Shown here in pieces: positions 19,185 to 29,962 of a stretch of DNA of 49,476 nucleotides. Origin of the DNA: an uncultured Pelagibacteraceae bacterium (GTDB taxonomy: Bacteria > Pseudomonadota > Alphaproteobacteria > Pelagibacterales > Pelagibacteraceae); contig CABXBX010000002.1 in NCBI GenBank assembly GCA_902510495.1, forward strand, positions 1-49,476, read 5' to 3'. The position numbers and the translations under genes are program-made. Below the pieces are notes generated by a model. The model worked only from the letters and a program-made list of their open reading frames with translations. It was not told the origin of the DNA and searched no databases. Position 1 is the first letter of the stretch; the number at the start of each line of letters is the position of its first letter.

Positions 19185-19773
19185 TATATTTTTTTTTGTT
19201 AAGAGAATTCTTACAATCAAATAGTTGTTTTTTATAAATATTTGATTGTTTCTCAACTTTTTTTGCGAGTTTAATTACCTTTTTATTTTTTTTATAATTC
19301 TTAAAATTTCCCCAGCCCTCATGATATGCAAGATATTGTTTGAAAGCATCTTTTTTTGATATATTTAATATGGACTCTGTCTTATTTGTATACCAGCCAA
19401 TAAAGTCAACACTATCTTTAAATCTTAATCTAGTTGCTAATTTGTTTCCTGTTTCTTTTTTGTACTGTTCCCACGTACCTATAACTGCTTGAGAATAACC
19501 AAAGGAACTAGAAGGTCGTTTATAAGGTATCACCTTAAAGATTTTTTGTCTTGCTGGTTTAGCTAACCAATCAAAATCGGACTCCATCTTAATTATAGCT
19601 AATTGAATATAAATAGGAGTTCCCCATTTTTGTTCAACTTTTTTTGTATGTTTGTACCAAAGATATCTCTCGTCAAAGATAAGGCAACTATTAGCTGTGT
19701 TTGAGGGAATTGAAGAGCATCCAGTAAATAAAATAAAAAATATAATTAATAATCTATTTTTTAAATTCTTCAT
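19174..19773 (-). CDS. Lipoprotein with lytic-transglycosylase (SLT)-like domain
   Basis: Lipobox FTGC; catalytic-Glu-type IIKMESDFDW and SSSFGYSQAV; YLAYHEGWGNFKN. Confidence 0.82.
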   Translation of the reverse strand: MKNLKNRLLIIFFILFTGCSSIPSNTANSCLIFDERYLWYKHTKKVEQKWGTPIYIQLAIIKMESDFDWLAKPARQKIFKVIPYKRPSSSFGYSQAVIGTWEQYKKETGNKLATRLRFKDSVDFIGWYTNKTESILNISKKDAFKQYLAYHEGWGNFKNYKKNKKVIKLAKKVEKQSNIYKKQLFDCKNSLNKKKYIIF

Positions 19774-20152
19774 ATTTCTTTATAAGATTGTAGATGAAAA
19801 ATACAATAATCACAGCCAATAAATTTCCAAATAAGTCTGACCATTGAAAGCTTCTTTCAGGTATAACTAAATGTAAAATCTCTAATATTATTGCTATTAG
19901 AAGTAAATAAATTATTAAATAATTTTTGTGTTTTTTTTTTATATAAGTTAGATAGCCCCCCGCTGAAAGAACAAAAAAAGCATAAAAATGATTTGATGAA
20001 ATTAATGATAAATCTGGAGTTATTTGAGGTTGAATTGAGCAATCATCTAAAAAAATACAACCATATAGACTACCTGGAAAAAGATATAAAAAAATTATAC
20101 AAAAATTTATCAAATAAAAAATAATCTTATATTTATTTAAAAATTTTATCAT
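19754..20152 (-). CDS. VanZ-like membrane protein
   Basis: FFVLSAGGYLTY...EILHLVIPERSFQWSDLFGNLLAVIIVFFI. Confidence 0.75.
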   Translation of the reverse strand: MIKFLNKYKIIFYLINFCIIFLYLFPGSLYGCIFLDDCSIQPQITPDLSLISSNHFYAFFVLSAGGYLTYIKKKHKNYLIIYLLLIAIILEILHLVIPERSFQWSDLFGNLLAVIIVFFIYNLIKKYEEFKK

Positions 20153-20197
20153 TTATTTGAGTAGTTTTAATTATAAATATATTTTACATATATTCAT

Positions 20198-20911
20198 ATG
20201 AGTTTTTTAATATTAGTGAGACATGGTCAAAGTGTCTGGAATTTAGAAAAAAGGTTTACTGGATGGGTAGATGTTGATCTCACAAAAAAAGGTGAAACAG
20301 AGGCTGAAAAAGCTGGACAATTAATTAAATTAGAAAAAATTAATATTAATCATTATTTCTCCTCTCTTCAGCTAAGAGCAAATAACACACTAAAGATTAT
20401 TCAAAAAGTTTTAAACGATGAAAAATCTTTTACTAAATCTTGGCAACTAAATGAAAGACACTACGGCTCTCTAACGGGATTGAATAAAATTGAAATGGCC
20501 AAAAAATTAGGCGAGGATAAAGTTATTGAATTTCGTAGATCATGGGATGCTAAACCAGATCCTTTGAATAAAGATAATCCATACCATCCATCAAATATCA
20601 AAACATATAAAGAACTCCTTAAAGATGAAATTCCTGATACTGAGTCTCTTAAAGATACCTATAATAGAGTAATTGAGTATTATGAAAGAGAAATTAAAAA
20701 TAAACTAATTAATGAAAATGTTTTAATTTCAGCTCATGGAAATTCAATTCGAGCATTATGTAAGTGTTTATTTAAACTAGACAATAAACAAATATCTAAT
20801 TTAGAGATACCTACAGGAAATCCATTATTAATAAAATTTAATGAAAAATCTGATATAATAAATTGTAAATATCTTGATAAAGAAAGAGCTAACGATCTTT
20901 TAGTCTTTTAA
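20198..20911 (+). CDS. gpmA: 2,3-bisphosphoglycerate-dependent phosphoglycerate mutase
   Basis: LVRHGQSVWNLEKRFTGWVDVDLTKKGETEA; LNERHYGSLTGLNK; ISAHGNSIRAL. Confidence 0.97.
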   Translation: MSFLILVRHGQSVWNLEKRFTGWVDVDLTKKGETEAEKAGQLIKLEKININHYFSSLQLRANNTLKIIQKVLNDEKSFTKSWQLNERHYGSLTGLNKIEMAKKLGEDKVIEFRRSWDAKPDPLNKDNPYHPSNIKTYKELLKDEIPDTESLKDTYNRVIEYYEREIKNKLINENVLISAHGNSIRALCKCLFKLDNKQISNLEIPTGNPLLIKFNEKSDIINCKYLDKERANDLLVF

Positions 20912-21578
20912 AAGTTTCTAAATTTGTCAAATGATAAAACTTATTTAAACTTTCAAAGCCATATAATTGATTTTGTTTTAATAATTCATTCCATATTTCA
21001 GAAATTGAAAAATTTTTTACATTATATCCTTTGAACAATTTTTTATTTAAAATTTGGCAACCAATATAAATAAAATTTTTATTTGAATCTTTAATTAACA
21101 AATTATCTCTAAATCCAAAGTCTCCCTCTAAACTTTTATCAAAGCTTAAATCCTTATTTACAATTAAAAGAATATTATTCAGATTTTTTGAAAAATAAAA
21201 GTTTTGCATCTTATTGATTTCATGAACATAGTTTTCATCCCATAATGTATCAGGATTAAAAATTAGATAATCACTATCTTGAGAATTACTTATCATATTT
21301 AGTATTCCACCACCTGTGTTCAGAATTTCTTTTCCATCATCTACAATTTCAATATCAATTAAAAAATTTTTATCTTTCAAAAAATTCGATATTTGATTTT
21401 TTAAATGAAAAGTATTTAGAAAAATTTTTTTTAAATCTAATTTCACTGCTGTATTAATACAATTTTCTAATATTGTTATATCTTTCAACTTAAGAAGTGG
21501 CTTTGGTGTCTTTAAAGTTAAAGGGTTTAATCTTTTGCCCAATCCTGCACATAAAATTAATGCTGTTTCAATTTTCAT
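20889..21578 (-). CDS. murU: Nucleotidyltransferase, MurU-type (MurNAc-1-P uridylyltransferase)
   Basis: ALILCAGLGKRLNPLTLKTPKPLLKL; adjacent to AmgK-like kinase. Confidence 0.85.
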   Translation of the reverse strand: MKIETALILCAGLGKRLNPLTLKTPKPLLKLKDITILENCINTAVKLDLKKIFLNTFHLKNQISNFLKDKNFLIDIEIVDDGKEILNTGGGILNMISNSQDSDYLIFNPDTLWDENYVHEINKMQNFYFSKNLNNILLIVNKDLSFDKSLEGDFGFRDNLLIKDSNKNFIYIGCQILNKKLFKGYNVKNFSISEIWNELLKQNQLYGFESLNKFYHLTNLETFKRLKDR

Positions 21579-22516
21579 CTAATTTTCTTATTAAAATTCT
21601 GAGTTAAAAGATACTTTAAATCATTGAATATTTTATTCTCGTTAATTCTTAAATTAATTAATTCCCAAGCATAAGGTATCAATCTTAAATAATTTTTTTT
21701 ATTATCTCTTATTGCAAGACGTGTGAATATACCAATTATTTTAAGATTTCTTAGAATAGACAATATTTCAAAATCATTTTTAAATTTATTTTTGTTCAAT
21801 TTTTTTTGACTATTTATATATAAGTTATAAATCCTTTTTTTTAATAATTTCGGAGTTTTTAATCTCACATCATCTATCAAAGATGCTAAATCATAAGCCC
21901 TATTACCAATTAATGCATCCTGACTATCTATTAAACCAATTTGATTATTAACTAACATTAAATTAGAGACATGAAAATCCCTATGAACAAAAACATTATT
22001 TTTTAGTTTTAATTCTAAGGTCAATTTTTTAACTATTGCTTTAAATTTTATAATAAAAATTTTTACATCTTTTTTATTTAATTCCTTTTTTGCATACCAG
22101 TCACAAAATAAATTCGCTTCTTTAACCAATATTTCCATATCGTATTTTGGAAGCTTATATTCTTTTTGTTTAAAATTTTTAGTTTTTGTACTCTTTATTA
22201 ACTGGATTTGATTCAGTATTTCAATAATTTTTTTAAAAATATTGTATTTATTATATTTTTTTTTTTTTAAAATTTTAAAAATTGTTTCATCTCCAAAATC
22301 TTGTATTTCAATATAATTTTTTTTGTAATTTTCGTTATATAAAATAGGTGCTAAAATTTTATTCTGATTTAAAAGTCTATTTATAGAGTCATATATAATA
22401 AGATTTTTTAATTTATCTTTTTTAGCAAAAACTATGATGGAGCTTAAATCTTTATTTTTTTTTCTATAAAACTGTCTAAAAGATGCATCACCTTTTATTT
22501 TTTTTAAATTTTTCAT
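21575..22516 (-). CDS. amgK: Aminoglycoside phosphotransferase-fold sugar kinase, AmgK-type
   Basis: VFVHRDFHVSNLMLVNNQIGLIDSQDALIGNRAYDLASLIDD kinase motifs; operon with tsaE and murU. Confidence 0.85.
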   Translation of the reverse strand: MKNLKKIKGDASFRQFYRKKNKDLSSIIVFAKKDKLKNLIIYDSINRLLNQNKILAPILYNENYKKNYIEIQDFGDETIFKILKKKKYNKYNIFKKIIEILNQIQLIKSTKTKNFKQKEYKLPKYDMEILVKEANLFCDWYAKKELNKKDVKIFIIKFKAIVKKLTLELKLKNNVFVHRDFHVSNLMLVNNQIGLIDSQDALIGNRAYDLASLIDDVRLKTPKLLKKRIYNLYINSQKKLNKNKFKNDFEILSILRNLKIIGIFTRLAIRDNKKNYLRLIPYAWELINLRINENKIFNDLKYLLTQNFNKKIR

Positions 22517-22522
22517 TAAAAT

Positions 22523-22978
22523 TTACAAATTAATACCCTTGATTTGTACTTTTCTTTTTTGATGATCGTCATCATATTCAAAAATTAATTCTATCAAATT
22601 TTTAGGTTTTTTATCAATTATTTGTGGCCACTCAACTAAATTTATAGAGCTCAACCTATTTTCAAACAATCCTAAATTTTTGGTTTCTTGTGATGATTTA
22701 AGTCTAAATAAATCATAATGATTGACCTTAATATGATTTATATAATATTCATTCATAATGTTAAATGTTGGGCTAGTAACTTCAGTTAAAGTGATTTTAT
22801 TTTTTTTTTGAAATTCGTTAATAAGATATCTAATAAATGTGGTTTTGCCGACACCCATTTCGCCGTACAAAAAAATTATATCACCAGTTTTTAATTTTTT
22901 TTGTAATTTAATAGCTAATTCTTCTGTTTTTTTTTCTGAAGATAGAATCAGTCTATCACTACTAGTAGCGATAGGCAT
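22523..22978 (-). CDS. tsaE: tRNA threonylcarbamoyladenosine biosynthesis ATPase TsaE
   Basis: [20 protein letters not shown] Walker [27 protein letters not shown]. Confidence 0.93.
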   Translation of the reverse strand: MPIATSSDRLILSSEKKTEELAIKLQKKLKTGDIIFLYGEMGVGKTTFIRYLINEFQKKNKITLTEVTSPTFNIMNEYYINHIKVNHYDLFRLKSSQETKNLGLFENRLSSINLVEWPQIIDKKPKNLIELIFEYDDDHQKRKVQIKGINL

Positions 22979-24248
22979 TAGGTTTAAATGGTCCCTCCAC
23001 TCCTACACTAATATAGTCAGCTTGCTCTTTAGATAATTTAGTTAATTTAGCACCAACTTTTTTTAGATGAAGAGTTGCAACTTTTTCATCTAAATGTTTA
23101 GGTAACACATAAACCTTATTTTCATAATTTTTATGATTTTTCCAAAGTTCTATTTGTGCAATAACTTGATTCGTAAATGAAGCACTCATTACAAAACTAG
23201 GATGACCTGTTGCACATCCTAAATTAACCAATCTTCCTTCAGCTAAAAGAATTATTCTTTTTTTACTAGGAAGTTCTATTTCGTGTACTTGAGGTTTGAC
23301 TTCAGTCCATTTATAGTTTTTTAGAGTCTCAACTTGTATTTCATTGTCAAAATGTCCAATATTACATAGTATAGCTCGATCTTTCATGTTTCTCATATGA
23401 TCTGCTGTAACTATATCTTTGTTACCTGTGGCAGTTACTACAATATCAGCCTTGCTAATAGCTTCATCCATTAAAACAACCTCATATCCTTCCATTGCGG
23501 CTTGCAATGCACAAATAGGATCGGCCTCAGTTACCATAACACGTGCTCCACTTTGTCTTAAAGATGCGGCACTCCCTTTACCAACATCACCAAATCCAGC
23601 AACAACAGCAATTTTACCTGACATCATAACATCCGTTGCTCTTCTAATTCCATCAACTAAACTTTCTCTACACCCATAAAGATTGTCAAATTTAGATTTT
23701 GTAACAGAGTCATTTACATTTATAGCTGGTATTAAAAGTGAATTATCTTTCTCCATTTTATTTAATGCTTTAATACCAGTCGTTGTTTCTTCTGAGACCC
23801 CTTTAATATCTTTTAATAGATCTTTATATTCATTATGCATTATTGCAGTAAGATCACCACCATCGTCCAAAAGCATATTTGGCTTCCAATCTTTTTTACC
23901 CACTATTGTTTGTTTAATGCACCAAAGATATTCTTCCTCTGTTTCACCTTTCCATGCGTAAACGGGTATACCCGCTTTAGCAACAGCTGCAGCGGCATGA
24001 TCTTGGGTCGAAAAAATATTACAAGATGACCATCTAACTTCAGCACCTAAATCTACCAATGTCTCAATTAATACTGCTGTTTGAATCGTCATATGAAGAC
24101 AACCAATGATTTTTGCACCTTTTAAAGGAGATTTACCTGAATATTCTTCTCTTAAAGCCATTAAACCAGGCATCTCACTCTCAGCTATCGAAATTTCTTT
24201 TCGTCCAAATTCTGCCTCTGATATATCTTTTACTTTAAAATCTTCCAT
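22962..24248 (-). CDS. ahcY: Adenosylhomocysteinase
   Basis: [42 protein letters not shown]-terminal PFKPNAYRY. Confidence 0.98.
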   Translation of the reverse strand: MEDFKVKDISEAEFGRKEISIAESEMPGLMALREEYSGKSPLKGAKIIGCLHMTIQTAVLIETLVDLGAEVRWSSCNIFSTQDHAAAAVAKAGIPVYAWKGETEEEYLWCIKQTIVGKKDWKPNMLLDDGGDLTAIMHNEYKDLLKDIKGVSEETTTGIKALNKMEKDNSLLIPAINVNDSVTKSKFDNLYGCRESLVDGIRRATDVMMSGKIAVVAGFGDVGKGSAASLRQSGARVMVTEADPICALQAAMEGYEVVLMDEAISKADIVVTATGNKDIVTADHMRNMKDRAILCNIGHFDNEIQVETLKNYKWTEVKPQVHEIELPSKKRIILLAEGRLVNLGCATGHPSFVMSASFTNQVIAQIELWKNHKNYENKVYVLPKHLDEKVATLHLKKVGAKLTKLSKEQADYISVGVEGPFKPNAYRY

Positions 24249-24293
24249 GGTGGGTCTTCTAGCAATAAAGGATTAATTAATCAATAGAACTCT

Positions 24294-25835
24294 TTAAACC
24301 TTCGGAAATATAATTTCCATGCTTGCACCTTTTTTATCTTGTCTATTAGAAGCTCTTATTGTTGCATTATGTAAATCAGCTAAATTTTTAACGATATTTA
24401 ATCCAAGTCCAGAATGTTGACCAAATTTATCAGGTCTATTACTGTAAAATCTTTTAAATATTTTACTTGTATCCTTCTCCTTGAATCCCTCACCCTCGTC
24501 TGTCACATTTATTAAAATTCTATTATCATTTAATTTTGATACTTTAACTATTACTTCCTTGTTATCTTCACTAAAGGAAATAGCATTATCTAAAAGATTA
24601 GCAATTATTTGCTCAATTCTATTTTCTATTCCATTGATAAAATACTTACTTTTTCCATCATTTAAATATGAAATTTTTATTCCTCTTTTAAGTTTATAGA
24701 TGTTGTTAAAATCATCTACGACAGATTTAATGATTGGTTCTATATCTAATTTTTTTATTTTTTCTTTACTCAAAGCAACCTCATCTTTGAGCATTTGAGA
24801 ATAGTCTGTGATTAATCTTTCAATTCTTTGAACATCGTGACTTAAAATATCTATTAATTTTATTCTTTGATCAACATCGTTAGTATCATGCAAAATCTCG
24901 GAAGCACTTTTCAAAGAAGCTAGTGGATTTCGTATTTCATGAACTAAATCTGTTGAAAAATTTTCAGCATGTGAAATTCTTTTTTGCAGTTCAAAAGTCA
25001 TATCATCCAAAGAATTTGAAAGTAATCCCAATTCATCATTTCTTAATTTAAGGGAATCTATACTGGTCTTTTTAGTATCTTTATTTTTTATATTTTTTGT
25101 ATAACTAACTAAATTTTTAATAGGTTTTAAAAAATATCTATTTAAAACAAATGAAAAAATTAATATTACTATTCCAACTGCTATTGCTGTCCTAATGATG
25201 AATGTTTTTCTCTCATCAATTGCAGCCTTAACATCATTTGCATTTTCCGTAATAGCTAAATAGCCTATATTTTGACCATTTTGCATAACATTTTTGATTG
25301 TTGTTAATTTAAATTTATTAAATTCGACTTCAGTAAAAGTAAAAGGAAGACCATAATTTTTTGATGAAGCATAATTAAGTAACACATCATTTAAAGATAT
25401 AATATTTTTATCTCCTATTTCTATATTTTTAGTTTCAGTAATATTTTTTGTCTCTTCTTCGCTTAACACCTCTAACTCTACAGTGTCTAATCTTTTTGAA
25501 AAAGATCTTGGATCTAGATCAAGAGTATCTGTATCTCCAATTAAATTTAATTTATTATCAAAAAAAATTACCCTATCAAGATTTTGAAAAAGAAATCTTG
25601 TTGAAAACAAAAATTTTCTTATATCTTCCTCAACAAATTTAACATTTAATCTTTTTAAATTGTCGATTGTATTATTAATTACCTCTATATGATTTGATGA
25701 TTTTTTTTTAATTAAATTTGGTTGAACATTTTTTAAATAGATGAATGTAAATAATCCAATAATTGTAAAAAAAATTAAATTAATAAATAAAAATTTTTTA
25801 AGAATAGATAAATTTTTAAGAAAATCGCTGAACAT
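24294..25835 (-). CDS. Sensor histidine kinase, ChvG-like
   Basis: HAMP region, DLVHEIRNPLASLKSASEIL H-box, N/G boxes (LLDNAISFS, GLGLNIVKNL); paired with response regulator. Confidence 0.9.
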   Translation of the reverse strand: MFSDFLKNLSILKKFLFINLIFFTIIGLFTFIYLKNVQPNLIKKKSSNHIEVINNTIDNLKRLNVKFVEEDIRKFLFSTRFLFQNLDRVIFFDNKLNLIGDTDTLDLDPRSFSKRLDTVELEVLSEEETKNITETKNIEIGDKNIISLNDVLLNYASSKNYGLPFTFTEVEFNKFKLTTIKNVMQNGQNIGYLAITENANDVKAAIDERKTFIIRTAIAVGIVILIFSFVLNRYFLKPIKNLVSYTKNIKNKDTKKTSIDSLKLRNDELGLLSNSLDDMTFELQKRISHAENFSTDLVHEIRNPLASLKSASEILHDTNDVDQRIKLIDILSHDVQRIERLITDYSQMLKDEVALSKEKIKKLDIEPIIKSVVDDFNNIYKLKRGIKISYLNDGKSKYFINGIENRIEQIIANLLDNAISFSEDNKEVIVKVSKLNDNRILINVTDEGEGFKEKDTSKIFKRFYSNRPDKFGQHSGLGLNIVKNLADLHNATIRASNRQDKKGASMEIIFPKV

Positions 25836-26542
25836 TAACTAACATTCCACCTATATCCACTTCCGTATCTTGTTTCTATAGCTGAAAACTCAGGATCAAC
25901 TTTCTTGAATTTTTTTCTTATTCTTTTGACATGGCTATCAATTGTTCTGTCTTCTATATCGGTATCTTCTCTGTAAGCTATGTCCATTAATTGAGCTCTC
26001 TCTTTGATTATTCCTGGTCTCTTAGCTAATTCTTTTACTAATAAAAATTCAGTAGTCGTGAGTTTATCTGGTAATTGTTTACCGTTCCATTCGCATTCTA
26101 ACTGAGAAGGATCTAGTTTTAACTTTCCATGAGCTATAATACTTTTATTTTCCTCTATAATTTCTTTAGAGTCTTTTTTTCGAAGTTGAACTCTTATTCT
26201 CTCTATCAGTACTTTTATAGAGAAACCTCCAGATTTTTTAACAAAATCATCTGCACCTAATTTTAATCCAAGTAATTCATCAATTTCGTCATCTTTTGAA
26301 GTTAAAAATATAACCGGTAATGATGTTTTTTTTCTTAATTTTTTGAGTAATTCTTCTCCATCCATTTTTGGCATTTTAATATCTACAATAGCTAAGTCAG
26401 GAGGAGTTCTTGTTAATCCAATGAGAGCACTCTCTCCGTCTATATAAGTTTGAACTTTAAACCCTTCTTTTTCTAAGGCTATACTTAAACTTGTTAAGAT
26501 ATTTCTGTCATCATCGACAAGGGCGATCGTTTGTTTCTGCAT
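25835..26542 (-). CDS. OmpR-family response regulator, ChvI-like
   Basis: [28 protein letters not shown] receiver; winged-helix C-terminus [13 protein letters not shown]...RYGSGYRW. Confidence 0.93.
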   Translation of the reverse strand: MQKQTIALVDDDRNILTSLSIALEKEGFKVQTYIDGESALIGLTRTPPDLAIVDIKMPKMDGEELLKKLRKKTSLPVIFLTSKDDEIDELLGLKLGADDFVKKSGGFSIKVLIERIRVQLRKKDSKEIIEENKSIIAHGKLKLDPSQLECEWNGKQLPDKLTTTEFLLVKELAKRPGIIKERAQLMDIAYREDTDIEDRTIDSHVKRIRKKFKKVDPEFSAIETRYGSGYRWNVS

Positions 26543-26592
26543 ACTGTACTATAAAAATACTAAATTGTTCTAATTTGGGCAATTAAATTAAA

Positions 26593-29364
26593 TTAGTGAA
26601 GCGATCCCCAGTTATCCCCAATATTTAAATCTACTGTCAGAGGTATTGAAAAAGAATGTTGATCACTCCTAGTTACACTGGACATTTCTTCAATTATTAA
26701 CTTACTGATTCTTTTTGCTTCTTCTCTTGGGGCTTCAAAGATTAACTCATCGTGAATTTGCAATAACATTTTTGTATTTTGATTTTTCTGCTCATTTAAT
26801 TTTTTTTCTAATCTGATCATTGCTAATCTCATAATTTCTGATGCAGATCCTTGAATGGGTGCATTGATTGCTGCTCTTTCCTGAAAATTCCTAACATTAT
26901 AATTTTTATCATTAATATTAAGGAAATGAGATCTTCTTCCAAAGATGTTATTTACAAAACCACTTTTTCTACAAAATTTGATTGTTTGATCCATATAAAT
27001 CTTTATCTCTGGAAATTTAGAGAAATAAGCATTTAAAAATTCCTCAGCTTCGTAATTAGATACATTTATTTGTTTAGCTAATCCATATTGTGAAATTCCA
27101 TAGATAATTCCAAAATTAATAGCTTTTGCTTTTCTTCTTTGATCTTGATTTACTTTTTTTATATCAACATTAAATATCTGACTTGCTGTAAGGGAGTGTA
27201 TATCTTCATTATTTTTAAAAGCTTTTTTTAATTCTTTAACATCAGCCAAATCTGCTAAAATTCTCATTTCAATTTGATTGTAGTCTGCAGATATTAAAAC
27301 ATAATCTTTTTTTGCTATAAAAGCTTTTCTTATATCTTTTCCATCATCAGACTTTATAGGAATATTTTGTAAATTAGGGTCGCTTGAAGCTAATCTTCCT
27401 GTTGTAGTAGCAGCTAATAAAAAGGATGTATGAACTCTTTTAGTAATAGAATTTATGTGCTCCGGCAAAGCATCAGAATAAGTATTTTTTAGTTTAGAAA
27501 GTTGTCTCCAATCTAAAACTAATTGTGGAAATTTATGTCCCTTAAAAGCAAGATCTTCTAAAACAGATGCACTTGTAGCAAAACTCCCTTTTTTAGTTTT
27601 TTTAAGATCTGCTATTTTTAAGTCATTATATAAAATCTCTCCAAGCTGTTTTGGGGAAGCAATATTAAATTCTTTTTTCGATATTTTAAAAACTTCTTTT
27701 TGTATTTTATCAATTTTCTTTTCAAATTTTGATGATAAAGTTTTAAGAAATTTATTGTCAATTTTAATACCTTCCATCTCCATAAAAGCTAAGATTTTTA
27801 TCATTGGTTTTTCAAAAACTTCATAAATATTAATTAACTTTTCATCCTTTAAACTTTTATGAAATTTTTTATATAATCTAAAAGTTATATCTGCATCTTC
27901 AGCTGCATAATCTTTTGCTTTTTCAATATCAACTTCTGCAAAACTTATTTCTTTTTTACCTGTTCCTACTAAATCTTTGAAAGTAATCGTTTTATGATTC
28001 AAGTGAATTTCTGAAAGAGTATCCATATTGTGTCTATTTTTTCCAGCATCAAGAACGTATGACATCAACATCGTGTCTTCCATTGAAGAAATAGAAATTC
28101 CATGTTTAAACAATACAATAAAGTCAAATTTAATATTTTGACCTATTTTTTTTATGCTTGGATCCTCAAGTAAAGGTTTTAATTTTTCTAAAACTTTAAT
28201 TTTATCAATTGATTTTTTTGAATTATGACCAATTGAAATATAACAAGCTTTACCGATCTGAGTGCTTAAAGATACTCCAATTAAATCAGCTTGATGCGGA
28301 TCTAGTGAGCTTGTTTCAGTATCAAATGCAACCTCTCCTTTTTCCTCAGCTTCTTTTATCCAGTTATCAATTTCATTTATGTTTGTGATTAAATGATAAT
28401 CATTCTTATTAATTGCTTTTTCATTTTTTTTAGACTTGTCGTTTTTAATACTTTTTAAACTTGGTTCACCATATGCTGATATTGCTGAGCTTAATAACCT
28501 GTTAAACTCCATTTCTCTTAAAAATTTATAGAGTTTTTCTTTGTTAACTTCTTTTAATTCAAATTCAGCTAAATGCCTGTCCACTGGAGCATCGTGTTTT
28601 AAAGTTACTAATTTTTTACTAATTATTGCTTTGTCTTTGTTTTCAATAAGTGTTTCTCTCCTTTTATTTTGCTTAATTTCATTTGCAGATTTTAAAACAG
28701 TTTCCAAATTTCCATATTTATTTATTAATTCTGCAGCTGTTTTGACACCAATTCCAGGTACGCCAGGTACATTATCACTACTATCTCCAGCTAAAGCTTG
28801 GACATCAATTACTCTTGATGGTTCAACACCAAATTTAATTTGTACATCATCTTCAGTAATAAACTTATTCTTCATTGGATCAAAAATTCGAACATTTTTT
28901 TTAAATAATTGCATTAAGTCTTTATCTGAGGATACGATTGTGGCTTTTGCTCCTATTTTTAGAATTTGATCAACGTAAGTTGCTATTAAATCATCTGCTT
29001 CATAATTGACAAGATCAACTGAAGGTAAATTAAATGCTAAAACTGACTTTCTGATATATTCAAATTGTGGAGCTAAATCATCTGGTGCTTCTGATCGATT
29101 AGCTTTGTAATCATTATAAATTTCATTCCTAAAAGTTTTTCTGGCAGAGTCAAAAATAACTGCAAAATGTGTAGGTTTTTGTTTATTTTCTTTAGATTTA
29201 GAATCTTCGAGTAATTTAAATAACATGCTGCAAAATCCACTCACAGCTCCTGTTGGTAGTCCATCACTTTTTCGAGTCAATGGTGGCAATGCATAATAAG
29301 CTCTAAATATATAACCAGACCCATCAATTAAGTAAAAATGATCTGTTTTTTGAATCTTACTCAT
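26593..29364 (-). CDS. polA: DNA polymerase I
   Basis: 5'-3' exonuclease domain (LIDGSGYIFRAYYALPPL), 3'-5' exonuclease motif DTETSSLDP, polymerase motifs SADYNQIEMRILA, RRKAKAINFGIIYGIS, LLQIHDELIFE. Confidence 0.98.
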   Translation of the reverse strand: MSKIQKTDHFYLIDGSGYIFRAYYALPPLTRKSDGLPTGAVSGFCSMLFKLLEDSKSKENKQKPTHFAVIFDSARKTFRNEIYNDYKANRSEAPDDLAPQFEYIRKSVLAFNLPSVDLVNYEADDLIATYVDQILKIGAKATIVSSDKDLMQLFKKNVRIFDPMKNKFITEDDVQIKFGVEPSRVIDVQALAGDSSDNVPGVPGIGVKTAAELINKYGNLETVLKSANEIKQNKRRETLIENKDKAIISKKLVTLKHDAPVDRHLAEFELKEVNKEKLYKFLREMEFNRLLSSAISAYGEPSLKSIKNDKSKKNEKAINKNDYHLITNINEIDNWIKEAEEKGEVAFDTETSSLDPHQADLIGVSLSTQIGKACYISIGHNSKKSIDKIKVLEKLKPLLEDPSIKKIGQNIKFDFIVLFKHGISISSMEDTMLMSYVLDAGKNRHNMDTLSEIHLNHKTITFKDLVGTGKKEISFAEVDIEKAKDYAAEDADITFRLYKKFHKSLKDEKLINIYEVFEKPMIKILAFMEMEGIKIDNKFLKTLSSKFEKKIDKIQKEVFKISKKEFNIASPKQLGEILYNDLKIADLKKTKKGSFATSASVLEDLAFKGHKFPQLVLDWRQLSKLKNTYSDALPEHINSITKRVHTSFLLAATTTGRLASSDPNLQNIPIKSDDGKDIRKAFIAKKDYVLISADYNQIEMRILADLADVKELKKAFKNNEDIHSLTASQIFNVDIKKVNQDQRRKAKAINFGIIYGISQYGLAKQINVSNYEAEEFLNAYFSKFPEIKIYMDQTIKFCRKSGFVNNIFGRRSHFLNINDKNYNVRNFQERAAINAPIQGSASEIMRLAMIRLEKKLNEQKNQNTKMLLQIHDELIFEAPREEAKRISKLIIEEMSSVTRSDQHSFSIPLTVDLNIGDNWGSLH

Positions 29365-29410
29365 AATAAATTAATATAGATTATTAAAAAAATAAGAGTA
29401 TTATAATTTT

Positions 29411-29962
29411 ATGGAACTTACTAAAAACATTTTCAACAATTCAAAAGTTATTAAATCTACAATATTTGTATTGATTGGCTCAGCTTTACTAGCTATTTCC
29501 TCTAAAATCCAAACTCCGTTTACCCTAGTGCCTGCCACGATGCAAACTTTTGTGGTCATGTTTATCGGTATAGTTTTAGGATATAAATTAGCAACGCTAA
29601 CAGTTATTTTATATTTAATTCAAGGATCTCTTGGTTTACCAGTCTTTGCAAAAGGTGGAGGAATTGTATATCTCTTAGGTCCTACAGGAGGATACTTAAT
29701 CGGTTTCATTTTCACAGCATTTTTTGCAGGCCATATAAATGAAAAAAAAGATCCAATAGTTGTGTTCTTGTATTTGCTATTTTCAGTAAGTATAATTTAT
29801 ATTTTAGGACTAGTAGCATTATGGAATTATATGGGGTTAGATAAGAGCTTTAATGAAATTTTTTCAATTGGTGCAAAACCATTTTTGTTGATCGAAATAT
29901 ATAAAATATTGATACTCACCGTATTATCTACACAACTTTTTAAAATTAGAAAATTTATTTAG
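29411..29962 (+). CDS. bioY: Biotin transporter BioY
   Basis: IQTPFTLVPATMQTFVVMFIGIVLGYK, GSLGLPVFAKGGGIVYLLGPTGGYLIGF. Confidence 0.95.
   Translation: MELTKNIFNNSKVIKSTIFVLIGSALLAISSKIQTPFTLVPATMQTFVVMFIGIVLGYKLATLTVILYLIQGSLGLPVFAKGGGIVYLLGPTGGYLIGFIFTAFFAGHINEKKDPIVVFLYLLFSVSIIYILGLVALWNYMGLDKSFNEIFSIGAKPFLLIEIYKILILTVLSTQLFKIRKFI

Noticed and set aside
23419-23961. Plus-strand ORFs inside ahcY
   Set aside because: Antisense to a highly conserved enzyme; no independent evidence.
24249-24293. Possible SAH riboswitch upstream of ahcY
   Set aside because: Spacer is only 45 bp and AT-rich; too short and without recognisable conserved motif.
28541-28969. 142-aa plus-strand ORF inside polA
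   Set aside because: Longest antisense ORF, but opposite the conserved 5'-3' exonuclease region of PolA; composition reflects the complementary strand.
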